Positions 8,133 to 17,788 are shown, numbered from the stretch's first letter. The stretch: DNA of 64,000 nt from Streptomyces sp. SW4 (GCA_003248315.1 QKWM01000004.1:5391001-5455000), one strand, 5' to 3'. A program made the numbers and translations. The notes: generated from the letters alone by a model not told the origin.

Positions 8133-9313
8133 TCAGCCCGGCGGCGGCCGCCACTGGAACATCAGCAGGGTCGCGTCGTCCCGCAGCCGCTCGGCCTGCG
8201 CGTCCAGGATCGAGTGGATCAGCCGGCGCAGCGACTCCGGCGCCAGCTCGCCGCCGGCGGTGGCCCGGATGACGTAGTCGGCGAACCGTTCCAGGCCCAT
8301 GAGCCGGGCCTCCCGGGTACGGGCCTCGGTGATCCCGTCGGTGTACATCAGCACCCGGTCGCCGGGCTCCAGGGTCGTCTCGTGCGTCCGGCGCGGCCGG
8401 GACGTCAGCAGCGCCGGCAGCCCCAGGGGCGGGTCCGCCTCCCGTTCGAGCGCGTCGATGAGCAGTTCGTCGCCCCGGATGAGCAGGGGGCGGGATGCCC
8501 GCAGTTGCTCCACCGCAGCACTCCGGTGGTCAGGTCGAGCTGGGCGATGATCCCGGTGCAGAACTTCTCCGGCAGCCACCTCGACAGCGCCTCGTCGATC
8601 GACTCCACCAGCTCGGGCAGCTCGGCGTCGGTGCGCCGGGCGTTGCGGCAGGCCGACAGGGACACCGCGCTGGTGAGCCCGGAGGCGAGGTCGTGCCCCA
8701 TGGCGTCGAAGACGGAGGCGTGCAGGGCGGTCCCGGTGAGCGCGTGGTCGAAGGCGTCGCCGCCGATCTCGTAGGCCGGCTCCAGCACGGCGGTCGACAC
8801 CACCTGGGCGTTGCCGATGGTGCGGGGCGGCAGTAAGGCGCGGAGCATCTCCGAGGGGAGCTGCATCCGTTCCGTGCGGGTCCGCCGGACGAAGGAGTCC
8901 TCGAACGCCCGCTTGGACGTGATCATCATCGCGATCAGCGAGGCGAGCGCCCGGCCGCGGGTGAGCGAAGGGGCGGTGAGCGAGGTCTGGTTCACGGCGA
9001 GGACACCGAGCCGTTCCGCCCCGTCCAGCAGCGGGTACCAGGCCGTGACCCCGCCCGCCTCCGCCTCCTCGACCCGCAGCGACTGCGTGCGGTACGCCCA
9101 GCCGGCCAGCGAGCCGTCCACGGGCAGGGCGGAGGCCACGTCGGTCTGCGGAACCAGGCGCCGCTGCTGGATGTCGACCAGGTAGACCACCGCGTGCTGG
9201 AGACCCAGGGCCCGGGCGCAGCGGCTCACGGCGGTGGACAGGTCCAGCGTCAGATGCTCCGGATCGGCCAGGAACTCCAGGAGCATCTCCTCGCTCGCCT
9301 CAGCCGTCGACAC
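8133..9313 (-). CDS. GAF domain PP2C-type (SpoIIE) protein phosphatase, frameshifted
   Basis: About 393 residues after repair. Residues 20-150 form a GAF-like sensor (LQHAVVYLVD, TAWYPLLDG, LGVLAVNQT). The rest is a SpoIIE/PP2C phosphatase with GGDAFDHAL and FDAMGHDLASG carrying metal-binding aspartates, then SNCGHP, YTDGITEAR and LRDDATLLMF. Such enzymes dephosphorylate anti-sigma-factor antagonists (STAS proteins) and so activate sigma factors of the SigB/SigF family. The start is GTG at 9313 behind GAGGGGAGA. One C is missing near 8508. There is no adjacent partner, although a STAS protein and a SigF-like factor occur elsewhere in the window. Confidence 0.88.
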
Positions 9314-9535
9314 CTCGTCTCCCCTCGTCGGAGCTCCGCCGGAACGGGACACACGCCGAGCAGTCTGGCACCGTCCGTCCCGCCTCGCGCGCCGGAGGGA
9401 CGCGGTGACCGCCCACGCCGGGGCGGCCGGCGACGGCCGGAGGCGGGGTCCGGATCGCGCCGGGCACGCTTCGGTCCCGCCCGTCCGGGGCACGCGGTTC
9501 CTGCGCCCGGCACCGAGCCGAGGAGGGACGACGCC

Positions 9536-9949
9536 ATGACCGAGTACGAACGCTCCCGCACCATGACCGCGCGGCCCGAGGACGTCTTCGACCGCGCCGC
9601 CGACCTCGCGGGCCTCGACGCCTGGCTGCCGCGGGAGCTGCACGTGCACGCCGGGGAGCCGCCCGCCGTCACCGTCCACGAGGACCGCACCGACCAGGAC
9701 ACCTCCGCCCTGCTGCGGGCCCGGCCCGAGCAGCTGCGGCTCGAGTGGGGCACCCGCGACCAGGGCAGCTACGCCGGATGGCTCCAGGTCGCCGGCATCG
9801 GCAGCGGCGCCAGCGAGGTGACCGTGCACCTGTCGTTCTTCGACGACAGCCACGACCCGGGCCGCCAGGAGGTGACCGAAGCGCTCGAGACCAGCCTGCG
9901 TCGGCTGGAGGACCAGGTGCGGGAGCGGTCCGCGCCGGACGCGGACTGA
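9536..9949 (+). CDS. SRPBCC family protein
   Basis: 137 residues, intact. The pattern of polyketide-cyclase/START-like proteins is visible: ERSRTMTARPEDVFDRAADLAGLDAWLP at the N-terminus (first strand and helices), a central sheet region, and a long C-terminal helix ALETSLRRLEDQVRE that closes the ligand cavity. The ATG at 9536 is well supported by GAGGAGGGACGACGCC. It stands alone, divergent from the phosphatase. These proteins bind small hydrophobic ligands or act as cyclases; the ligand is unknown. Confidence 0.75.
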   Translation: MTEYERSRTMTARPEDVFDRAADLAGLDAWLPRELHVHAGEPPAVTVHEDRTDQDTSALLRARPEQLRLEWGTRDQGSYAGWLQVAGIGSGASEVTVHLSFFDDSHDPGRQEVTEALETSLRRLEDQVRERSAPDAD

Positions 9950-10155
9950 CCGGCCCGGCGCGGCTGCCCCGGCGGTGACGATCGGCTGTTGCCCGGCGGT
10001 GACGATCGGGACGGAACCGTTGCGCGGCGCCGGGGCAACGGTCGGGGGCGGTGACGGGTCGTAGGAGGTGTCAGGACCGGGGACGCCCGCGCGCAGAGCG
10101 CGTTCCCGCCCGGTCCGGCCCGACCCGCACCGTGACCGAGCGACATGGGGGAAAC

Positions 10156-10770
10156 ATGTCCGTCCGTGCCCGCGCCACCCGCACCGCCGTCGCCGCGTCG
10201 GCCGCCGCCGCGGCGCTCGCCGTGGCCGCCGTCCCGTCCGCCGCGGCCCCGTCCGCCGCCACGCCCCGGTTCCTCGCGCCGGCCGAGCTGCCGCCGCACC
10301 CGTCCTCCGGCTGGTACGCCGGACCGGTCACCGCCGGGCAGCCGGACCCGCTGCCCGTCTGCGTGGGCGACGCCCTGCCGTCCACCTCCTCCCACCGCCG
10401 GTACTGGACCGAGTACGACACCGGCGCCCTGCAGGTCACCGTGGTCGAACGCAGCACCCAGCGGGCCAAGGAGTTCGCGGCCCTGCTGCGGCGCCACCTC
10501 GCGGACTGCGCCGAGACGCTGATGGAGCGCCACCCCGACATCACCGCCGAGCAGAAGTACTACGGCCGGCTCGACGTGCAGGAGGGCGCCCACGTCTACG
10601 GCGTCCACACCGAGGCCTCCTGGGGCGCCTCCGACATCGGCCTGCTCTCGGTGGGCCGGGACGGGCGGACCGTGACCGTGGTCAGCTGGGGCCAGATGGG
10701 CGACTTCCGGCACGCACAGGTCGCCGACTTCAAGGCCACCACCGTCCGCGCCGTGGAGAAGCTGTACTGA
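10156..10770 (+). CDS. Secreted protein of unknown function
   Basis: 204 residues. A signal peptide is clear (MSVRARATRTAVAASAAAAA followed by LAVAAVPSAAA), with cleavage expected near residue 32. The mature part has two cysteines (LPVCVGDALP and HLADCAETL) that could form one disulfide, and aromatic-rich strands (WTEYDTGALQVTVVERS). It resembles the extracellular sensor-like secreted proteins common in Streptomyces, without a firm family. A perfect 15-bp hairpin follows the stop. Function unknown. Confidence 0.7.
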   Translation: MSVRARATRTAVAASAAAAALAVAAVPSAAAPSAATPRFLAPAELPPHPSSGWYAGPVTAGQPDPLPVCVGDALPSTSSHRRYWTEYDTGALQVTVVERSTQRAKEFAALLRRHLADCAETLMERHPDITAEQKYYGRLDVQEGAHVYGVHTEASWGASDIGLLSVGRDGRTVTVVSWGQMGDFRHAQVADFKATTVRAVEKLY

Positions 10771-10783
10771 ACCGGAACACCGC

Positions 10784-10813
10784 GGGGCGGGCCGGTCGCG
10801 ACCGGCCCGCCCC
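10784..10813. terminator. Terminator hairpin
   Basis: A perfect 15-bp inverted repeat (GGGGCGGGCCGGTCG and its complement, no loop bases) follows the stop at 10770. It lies between convergent secreted-protein genes and can serve both. Confidence 0.7.
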
Positions 10814-10850
10814 CGCCCCCCGTCACGCCTCGTGGCGCGCGCCTCGTGGG

Positions 10851-11225
10851 TCAGCAGTCCGGCACCCCGGCGATCTTCTCGCCGCCCCGGAGGTAGAGGT
10901 TGTTCACCCAGGCGATGTCGCTGCCGGAGAACTCCTGCACGGCGGTCCACCAGCGGTTGCCGCCGACGGCCGGGTCGTGGACGTACTCGCCCTGCTTCTG
11001 GCACACGGCGTCCAGCCAGTACCTCGAGCGGACCGCGAGCACGTTGGAGTCGGTGGTCGGGTGCTGGCGCAGCCGGACGTCCGTGGCCCAGATGTAGACG
11101 TCGGTGAGCGTCGGGTCGCCGCCCGCCGGGGCGGCCGGGGCCGCCTGGGACGTGCCGGCCAGCGCGCCGGCGGTGAGCGCGGCGGCGGCCAGCGCGGTGG
11201 CGGAGCGGCGCATCAGTCGCTTCAT
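10851..11225 (-). CDS. Small secreted SH3-like protein
   Basis: 124 residues. A basic signal peptide (MKRLMRRSATALAAAALTAG) ends at an AQA-type site near SQAAPA. The mature region resembles bacterial SH3 domains: DVRLRQHPTTDSNVLAVRSRYWLDAVCQ, then WWTAVQEF and IAWVNNLYL, with a C-terminal Cys that may pair with the internal one. The ATG at 11225 is preferred over that at 11231 because AGGGG stands six bases before the former and touches the latter. The likely role is cell-wall binding or a small inhibitor; unproven. Confidence 0.72.
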   Translation of the reverse strand: MKRLMRRSATALAAAALTAGALAGTSQAAPAAPAGGDPTLTDVYIWATDVRLRQHPTTDSNVLAVRSRYWLDAVCQKQGEYVHDPAVGGNRWWTAVQEFSGSDIAWVNNLYLRGGEKIAGVPDC

Positions 11226-11480
11226 GGACATCCCCTGTGATCGGTCGTGTGGTGCCGGTCGTTCCGGTGAGCGGTCGTACCGGTGTCGTGCGCGCGGGCC
11301 GGGCCGCTCGCCCCGGCCACGCGGTTGCCGGCGCCCGGGCCGGCAGGCCGCCGACGGCAGCCGGCGAACTCGTCGCAGCCGGCCGGGCACTTCGCACCGT
11401 AGGCGACGGAGGTCCGCGGGTGTCCCTGAGAAGTGTCAGGGCGCAGGTGTCCGCCGGGGCCGCCGGGGCACCCGGCGGCC

Positions 11481-12728
11481 ATGGACACCGACCGCCGTCC
11501 CCTGATCGACCGCAGCCCGGCCCTGCTGGCCGGGGGCTACGCGTGGCTGCCCGACCGCATGCGCGAGAGCGACGGCCCCGTGGTGCGCACCCGGCTGCTC
11601 GGCAAGCCCGCGCTGGCCGTGCGGGGACCGGACGCGGTGCGCCTGTTCTACGACGAGAGCAGGGTCCGCCGGCACGGCGCCCTGCCCGGACCGGTGCTGG
11701 ACACCCTCTTCGGACAGGGCGCGGTGCACACCCTCGACGGCGGCCCCCACCGTGCCCGCAAGGAGCTGTTCCTGCCGCTGCTGGCCCCGGAGGCGGTCGC
11801 GGGCGTCACCGAGCACGTCACCGCCTGCTGGGACGACGCCGTCCGCTCCTGGAGCGAGCGGGACCGCGTCGTGCTGTTCGACGAGGCCGCCGTCCTCCTC
11901 ACCGAGGGCGTGAGCCGCTGGGCCGGGATCCCGTCACCCGGCGCCGGCGCGGAGGCCCTGGCGAGGGACCTGGTGGCGATGGTCGACGGGTTCGCCACCG
12001 CCGGGCCCCGCCACTGGCGCGCCCGCCGGGCCCGGCGCCGTCAGGAGGACCGGTTCTCCCGGCTGGTGGAGGACGTCCGCTCCGGCGCGGTCGCGGCGCC
12101 CGCGGACTCGGTGCTCGACCGGGTCGCCCGGCACCGCGACACCCCGGACCGGCCGCTGGACGCGCGCACGGCCGCGGTCGAGCTGCTCAACGTCGTCCGG
12201 CCCACGGCCGCCGTCAGCTGGTTCGTCGCCTTCTCGGCGCACGCGCTCGCCCGGTGGCCCGGCTGCCGCGAGCGGCTGCGCACCGGTGACGCCGCCTTCG
12301 CCACGGCCTTCGCCCACGAGGTGCGCCGCTTCTACCCGTTCGCCCCGTTCCTCGGCGGACTGGCCGTCACCGACCTGACCTGGCACGGCGCCTCACTGCC
12401 CGCAGGCGGCATCCTGCTGCTCGACGTCTACGGGCAGAACCACGACGCCAAGCTCTGGGGCGACCCGTACACGTTCCGGCCGGAGCGGTTCCTCGACCGG
12501 CCGATCGGTGCCGACGAGCTGATCCCGCAGGGCGGCGGCGACCCGGCCACCGGCCACCGGTGCCCCGGGGAACGCGTCACCGTCGGCCTGCTGGAGGCGC
12601 TCGCCGTCCGCCTGGCCCGCCTGGAGTACACGCTTCCCCGGCAGGACCTGCGCATCCCGCTGCGACGCGTCCCGACCCGGCCCCGCAGCGGCGTCGTGCT
12701 CACCGGCGTGCGCGCACCGCTCAGCTGA
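11481..12728 (+). CDS. CYP152-type cytochrome P450 (fatty-acid peroxygenase-like)
   Basis: 415 residues, intact. The heme-binding loop IPQGGGDPATGHRCPGE with Cys near 361 and the helix segment RRFYPFAPFLGG are diagnostic of CYP152 enzymes (P450-BSbeta, P450-SPalpha, OleT). In the I-helix, NVVRPTAAV keeps the Arg-Pro pair that binds the fatty-acid carboxylate, in place of the usual acid-alcohol pair. These enzymes use H2O2 to hydroxylate or decarboxylate fatty acids and need no redox partner; none is adjacent. The ATG at 11481 is used because an upstream in-frame GTG lacks a ribosome site. The 3' end overlaps the convergent ctaD gene by 8 bases. Confidence 0.9.
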   Translation: MDTDRRPLIDRSPALLAGGYAWLPDRMRESDGPVVRTRLLGKPALAVRGPDAVRLFYDESRVRRHGALPGPVLDTLFGQGAVHTLDGGPHRARKELFLPLLAPEAVAGVTEHVTACWDDAVRSWSERDRVVLFDEAAVLLTEGVSRWAGIPSPGAGAEALARDLVAMVDGFATAGPRHWRARRARRRQEDRFSRLVEDVRSGAVAAPADSVLDRVARHRDTPDRPLDARTAAVELLNVVRPTAAVSWFVAFSAHALARWPGCRERLRTGDAAFATAFAHEVRRFYPFAPFLGGLAVTDLTWHGASLPAGGILLLDVYGQNHDAKLWGDPYTFRPERFLDRPIGADELIPQGGGDPATGHRCPGERVTVGLLEALAVRLARLEYTLPRQDLRIPLRRVPTRPRSGVVLTGVRAPLS

Positions 12729-14429
12729 CGTCCCCCCGGCCCTCGGGCTCCACCGCGTCCCGCCGCCCGGTGTGCTCCGCCTGGTCGAGACGGGACAGGC
12801 CCGGGTGGTGCAGGTCGAACGCGGGCGACTCCGAACGCACCCGCGGCAGCGCGTGGAAGTTGTGCCGGGGCGGGGGACAGGAGGTGGCCCACTCCAGCGA
12901 CCGCCCGTACCCCCAGGGGTCGTCGACCTCGACCTTCGTGCCGTACCTGGCCGTCTTCCAGACGTTGTAGAGGAACGGCAGCGTCGACAGGCCCAGCAGG
13001 AAGGCGCCGACGGTGCTGAGGGTGTTCAGCGCGGTGAACCCGTCGGCGGCCAGGTAGTCGGCGTACCGGCGGGGCATGCCCTCGGCGCCGAGCCAGTGCT
13101 GCACCAGGAACGTGGTGTGGAAGCCGGTGAAGAGCGTCCAGAAGTGGATCTTCTCCAGGCGGTGGTCGAGCATCCGCCCCGTCATCTTCGGCCACCAGAA
13201 GCTGAATCCGCCGAACATGGCGAACACGATCGTGCCGAACAGCACGTAGTGGAAGTGCGCCACGACGAAGTACGAGTCGGTGACGTGCCAGTCCAGCGGC
13301 GGCGAGCCCAGCACGACCCCGGTCAGACCGCCGAAGAGGAAGGTCACCAGGAAACCGGCCGCCCACAGCATCGGCGGCTCGAACGACAGCGAGCCGTTCC
13401 ACATCGTCCCGATCCAGTTGAAGAACTTCACCCCGGTGGGCACGGCGATCAGATACGTCAGGAAGGAGAAGAACGGCAGCAGCACGGCACCGGTGGCGAA
13501 CATGTGGTGCGCCCAGACGGTCGCCGACAGCCCGGCGATGGCGATGGTGGCCCCCACCAGGCCCATGTAGCCGAAGATCGGCTTGCGGGCGAAGACCGGG
13601 ATGATCTCGGTGATCACCCCGAAGAACGGCAGGGCGAGGATGTACACCTCCGGGTGGCCGAAGAACCAGAACAGGTGCTGCCACAGGATGGCCCCGCCGT
13701 ACTGGGGGTCGAACACGTGCGCACCGAACTTGCGGTCTGCCTCCAGGACCAGCAGCGCCGCGGCCAGCACCGGGAAGGCCAGCAGCACCAGCACCGAGGT
13801 GAGCAGCACGTTCCAGGTGAAGATCGGCATCCGGAAGATCGTCAGGCCCGGGGCGCGCATGCAGATGATCGTGGTGATGAAGTTGACCGACCCCAGGATC
13901 GTGCCGAACCCCGACAGCGCCAGCCCCATGATCCACAGGTCGCCGCCGACGTAGGGGCTGCGCAGCGGGCCGCTGAGCGGCGTATAGGCGGTCCAGCCGA
14001 AGTCGGCGGCGCCCTGCGGGGTGAGGAAGCTGCCGAGCACGATCAGCCCGCCGAACAGGAACAGCCAGTACGAGAACATGTTCAGCCGCGGGAACGCCAC
14101 GTCCGGGGAGCCGATCTGCAACGGCATCACCGCGTTGGCGAAACCGGCGAACGTCGGGGTGGCGAACAGCAGCAGCATGATCGTGCCGTGCATGGTGAAG
14201 GACTGGTTGTACTGCTCGGCGGAGAGGAACTGCAGCCCCGGCCGGGCCAGCTCCGCGCGCAGCGCCATCGCCAGTGCGCCGGCGATCAGGAAGAAGCCGA
14301 ACGACGTGACGAGGTAGAGATGGCCGATCCGCTTGTGGTCGGTCGTGGTGAGCCAGGAGACGATCACCCGCCCCGGACGCGGCGCCGTGCCGCGCGGGCC
14401 GCTGCGGTCGGTTCGGTCTGAGTCGCCAT
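12721..14429 (-). CDS. ctaD: Cytochrome c oxidase subunit I (aa3-type), solitary copy, frameshifted
   Basis: About 569 residues, twelve membrane segments, cytoplasmic membrane. All redox-centre ligands are visible: FTMHGTIM (heme a), WFFGHPEVYI (CuB His and cross-linked Tyr), AHHMF (CuB pair) and HFHYV (heme a3 and heme a). The start is the ATG at 14429 with GAGGAAGCAC. The first 21 codons are in another frame because one G is missing in the CCGGGGCGGG run near 14383. The usual neighbours ctaC, ctaE, ctaF and qcrCAB are absent, so this is probably an accessory paralogue that shares subunits encoded elsewhere. A strong inverted repeat lies about 50 bases upstream of the start. Confidence 0.93.
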
Positions 14430-14480
14430 GTGCTTCCTCGGTCGGTGCGGGACACGGGCGCGAGCGCCCGGCGGGCCGCG

Positions 14481-14536
14481 GGCGTCCGCCCGGCGGCTAC
14501 CAGGGCAGCCCACCGGAGGTCCGCCGGGCGGACGCC
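14481..14536. promoter_or_regulatory. Perfect 16-bp inverted repeat upstream of ctaD
   Basis: Arms GGCGTCCGCCCGGCGG (14481-14496) and its exact complement (14521-14536) are separated by 24 bases. It sits 52 bases before the ctaD start and 180 before the divergent small gene. It may be a 5' leader structure or a dyad operator; the function is unknown. Confidence 0.45.
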
Positions 14537-14716
14537 ACGTCAGACACCGGCCCGAACTGGGGCCGAATGGCTGAGCCTTTCCAGCCCTGCGGGTGCCCGG
14601 CCGCCCGCCTGGTGAGCCGGGCCGTCGTCACCCGAATGGCCCCCGAGCGGTTCAGGTGACCGGGCGATCCGGTGTCTCCTGGAGAGTGACAGCGGCGTCC
14701 ACCCTGGGAGGCCGAA

Positions 14717-14911
14717 ATGTACGAGATGTGCGTGGGCCCGGAAGTACCGGGCGGAGCTCTGGTGTGGCATGTGATGGCCAAACAGGCCACGGCCACGCTC
14801 TGCGGACAGAAACTCAGCGAACCGATCGCGGCGACCGACGGCGAGCGGGCACGGCACTGCCCGGACTGCATGGCGTCGTTCGAGAAACTCATGGCCACGA
14901 CGTCCTGTTGA
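14717..14911 (+). CDS. Small Cys-containing protein
   Basis: 64 residues with CGQKL and HCPDCMASFEKL, giving a Cys-x(n)-Cys-x2-Cys arrangement plus a final Cys that could bind zinc. Other conserved-looking features are the central WHVMAKQATATLCG strand region. GGGAGG lies five bases before the ATG at 14717, and a strong hairpin follows the stop, so this looks like a real monocistronic gene. No membrane segment or signal peptide. Function unknown; small zinc-ribbon proteins of this size often bind other proteins or nucleic acid. Confidence 0.65.
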   Translation: MYEMCVGPEVPGGALVWHVMAKQATATLCGQKLSEPIAATDGERARHCPDCMASFEKLMATTSC

Positions 14912-14922
14912 CGGCGTCGTGC

Positions 14923-14967
14923 GGCCGGGGCCGCTCCACCGCATCCCGCGGAGGGGCGGCCCCGGCC
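14923..14967 (+). terminator. Terminator hairpin
   Basis: Arms GGCCGGGGCCGC and GCGGCCCCGGCC (perfect 12 bp) with a 21-base loop lie just after the small Cys protein gene. Confidence 0.6.
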
Positions 14968-16160
14968 GTGCGGCCGTGGACCCGGTCCGGGTGCGCCCGG
15001 CGCACGGAGGGCGATTGGCCTTTCCCGCCGGCCGCCGTGGTGCCCGGCTGCCTTCCTTCCGCACCTGCTGGTAGAGGGAACGGCACTGTGCCGACGATCA
15101 GGCGGAAAGCCGGATCCGGTGGCGACAGGCCGACCCGCCGGATGGTCGGCATCCGTCCCCGTCCTCCGTATCAGTCGAAAAGGGTTCCCGGGCCGTCGCG
15201 GTTGACGGCGAGACGACCCGTCAGGTGCCTGCGCAGAGCGCGGTCGCCGTGACGATCACCCGCATGACGCAGTGTCATGGAACCGGGCCGGGGAACCCGC
15301 GGACCGTACCCGGGTGCGACGTCCTCCCGCGCCCGGGTGGCACGGTGCGCCGCGGCCGGTATCCCCGAGTCGGTCGCGGCGCACCCGTGCAGGGGACTGC
15401 CGGGCGCGCGCCCGGCGGAGCGGCACGGGCCCGCCGATGGGTGTCGGCCACCCGCGGATCTGGGTTCTGGCCCCGATGGTCCCGTACGGCACGGAGATGT
15501 CACCGTGGAGCCGTGCCGCGCCCGCGTCCCGGCGGAACGGGGCCGAAGGCGCTCGAGCCCGGGGCAGACGCCTCTGGAACCCGGGTCGGAAGGCCTCTGG
15601 GGCCGGGGTGTCGAAGGCTCTGGAGCCCAAGGTGCTGGAGCGCTGAGGGTCGTGCGCCGGCCCGGACGCGTCAGGTGGCCGGGGAGGGGCGCGGACCACG
15701 GCCGTACCCGTGCTGTCGGAGCGAGCCGGTCGTCGGTGGCTGGTTCACGGTGCCGTGGTCGGCTCGTGCCGGCCGCCGGTCCGGCTTCGGCTCATCCGGG
15801 CCCGGTGTCGGTTCGTTGCCGGTCCCGGTCCGGCTCGTCCCGGTGCCGTGGTCCTCGTGTCCGCCGCCGGGCGTCCGGCGCCCGGTGTCCGTGTCCGGTC
15901 TCGGGCCCGCGTCCGGTGCCGGGCTCCGGTGTCCGATGTCCGGCACTCCTGTGCCGGGCCGGCCGAGCCGCCGGGCCGACGGAGCCGTCCGGCCTCCCCG
16001 GCGGCCGGGCACGAGCCGGCGGGGCGACCCGGACGCCGGCCGGCGGTGAGCGCGCCACGCCCAAGTGACCGACGCGGTCACAGACGAAGAAGGAGGACCC
16101 GCATCCACCCCCGTCACGCGAAGCGATCCCGACCCTGCGAGAGGCCGAAGGCGGTGACGC
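14968..16160. other. Gene-poor, low-complexity GC-rich stretch
   Basis: About 1.2 kb with no open frame that combines a ribosome site, normal codon bias and a recognisable protein. It contains many short imperfect repeats of GGTGCCGGTCC and GGCCTCTGGA types. One clean palindrome is CATGAC-GCAGT-GTCATG at 15263-15279. AAGGAGGA at 16089-16096 looks like a ribosome site, but no standard start follows it. It may be a decayed gene region or a long leader for the antiporter at 16161. Confidence 0.5.
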
Positions 16161-17501
16161 ATGGGACACGCTGACACCCTCCTCGCCATGGGCGGGGCCT
16201 TCCTGGCCGCCGCCTTCCTCGCCCGCCTCGGCGGCCGGATCGGGCTTCCGACGATCCCGCTGTTCATGCTCGCCGGCATCCTGCTCGGCCCGCACACGCC
16301 GGGCTTCGTCCTGGTCGAGGACGCCCACGACTTCGAGATGCTCTCCGCGCTCGGCCTGGTGCTGCTGCTGTTCTACCTCGGCCTGGAGTTCCACCTCGAC
16401 GACCTCAAGAGCGGCGGCAGGCGGCTGCTGTCCGCCGGCGGCATCTACCTGCTGCTCAACGTCGGTGCCGGCCTGGGATTCGGGTTCGCCCTCGGGTGGG
16501 GGACGCGGGAGGCGCTGGTGCTCGCCGGCGTGCTCGGCATCTCGTCCTCGGCGATCGTCACCAAGATCCTCATCGACCTGGGCCGCATCGGCCGGCCCGA
16601 GACCCGGCTGATCCTCGGCGTCATCGTCGTCGAGGACATCTTCCTCGCCCTCTACCTCGCGGCCGTGCAACCCGTCATCGGCGGTGCCCAGGGCGCCGGG
16701 GAGATGGTCCTCCAGGCGGGCAAGGCGTTCGGCTTCCTGCTGGTGCTCGCCGCCGCGGCACGCTACGGCACCCGGCTCGTCGGCCGTCTGATCGCCACCC
16801 GCGACAACGAACTGCTCGTCATCAGCTTCCTCGGTGCCGCGGTCCTCGTCGCGGGCGTCTCCGAGGTCCTCGGCGTCGCCGACGCGATCGGCGCGTTCAT
16901 GGTCGGTCTCATCCTCGCCGGGACTCCGTCGGGCCCGCGCATACGGGAGTTGGTGCACCCGCTGCGCGACGCCTTCGCCGCCATCTTCTTCTTCGCCTTC
17001 GGGCTCGCCATCGACCCCGGCGACCTTGCCTCCGTCGCCGGCCCCGTCGCCGCCGCGGCCGCCTTGACCGTCGCCATGAACATCGCGGCCGGGCTGTGCG
17101 TGGCACGGCTGTACCGGTACGGCTCCGAGACCGCCGCGGAGATCGCCACCACCCTGGTGGCCCGCGGGGAGTTCGCGCTGATCCTGGCGGCGATGGCGGC
17201 CGGGGCCGGTCTCGACGCCCGGCTCGCCCCGTTCATCGCCGGCTACGTCCTCGTCCTCGCCGTCCTCGGGCCGGTCGTCGCGGGACGCTCCCATCTGCTC
17301 GCCCGGGCCCTGCGGTCGGTGCGCGGCCGCCGCCCGGGCGGGGCGGACCCGACGGCTCCGCCCGCCCGCGGCGCGGACGACGGACGGGACGGCGACGGGC
17401 CGGACGACGGACGGGACGGCGACGGGACGGGCCCTGGCCGGGACGGTGGTACGCGGGCGACGGCGGCTCCGTCCTCCGTACCGGCGGAGGCCGACCGCTA
17501 G
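16161..17501 (+). CDS. CPA2 family cation:proton antiporter (KefB/KhtU-like)
   Basis: 446 residues, about 12 membrane segments. Family landmarks: LGGRIGLPTIPLFMLAGILL, LGLVLLLFYLGLEFHLDDLK, GISSSAIVTKILIDLGR, the ion-site segment LGVIVVEDIFLALYL, and VADAIGAFMVGLILAGTP. The C-terminus after residue 385 is a hydrophilic Gly/Asp/Arg-rich tail. It probably exchanges K+ or Na+ for protons at the cytoplasmic membrane. The TrkA-C regulatory gene (KhtT type) often found just upstream of such antiporters is absent here; the upstream kilobase is gene-poor. The ATG follows GAGAGGCCGAAGGCGGTGACGC. A 16-bp tandem repeat begins 25 bases after the stop. Confidence 0.88.
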   Translation: MGHADTLLAMGGAFLAAAFLARLGGRIGLPTIPLFMLAGILLGPHTPGFVLVEDAHDFEMLSALGLVLLLFYLGLEFHLDDLKSGGRRLLSAGGIYLLLNVGAGLGFGFALGWGTREALVLAGVLGISSSAIVTKILIDLGRIGRPETRLILGVIVVEDIFLALYLAAVQPVIGGAQGAGEMVLQAGKAFGFLLVLAAAARYGTRLVGRLIATRDNELLVISFLGAAVLVAGVSEVLGVADAIGAFMVGLILAGTPSGPRIRELVHPLRDAFAAIFFFAFGLAIDPGDLASVAGPVAAAAALTVAMNIAAGLCVARLYRYGSETAAEIATTLVARGEFALILAAMAAGAGLDARLAPFIAGYVLVLAVLGPVVAGRSHLLARALRSVRGRRPGGADPTAPPARGADDGRDGDGPDDGRDGDGTGPGRDGGTRATAAPSSVPAEADR

Positions 17502-17525
17502 TCCGGGCGGGGGCCGGCTTCCGGC

Positions 17526-17621
17526 CGTCCGGGTCGGCGCCCGTCCGGGTCGGCGCCCGTCCGGGTCGGCGCCCGTCCGGGTCGGCGCCCGCCCGGGTCG
17601 GCGCCCGCCGGGATCGGCGCC
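17526..17621. repeat. 16-bp tandem repeat, six copies
   Basis: Unit CGTCCGGGTCGGCGCC is repeated four times exactly and twice with one or two changes. It begins 25 bases after the antiporter stop codon. Confidence 0.9.
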
Positions 17622-17788
17622 CGCCGGCGGCCGATTCCCGCCCGTTGCCTTCGCGCCGTTCTTCCGTCCGCACGGCGTGAACCGGTGGTCGCCCGCGAGG
17701 GCCGCCGTCCTGCAGTGGGACAATCTGCCCGCAGGGTCGGCGGCCGGCGCCGTGGTCGATGCCGCCCGGAGCGGAAGGAGCCGTCAGC

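Noticed and set aside
12428..14455. A 675-codon open frame antisense to the P450 and over ctaD
   Set aside because: It is ctaD read in the wrong frame; composition is Arg/Pro-rich with no conserved motif.
15792..17723. A 643-codon minus-strand frame with an acidic Glu/Asp-rich translation
   Set aside because: It is the complement of the well-supported antiporter gene; such acidic shadows are typical of GC-rich coding regions.
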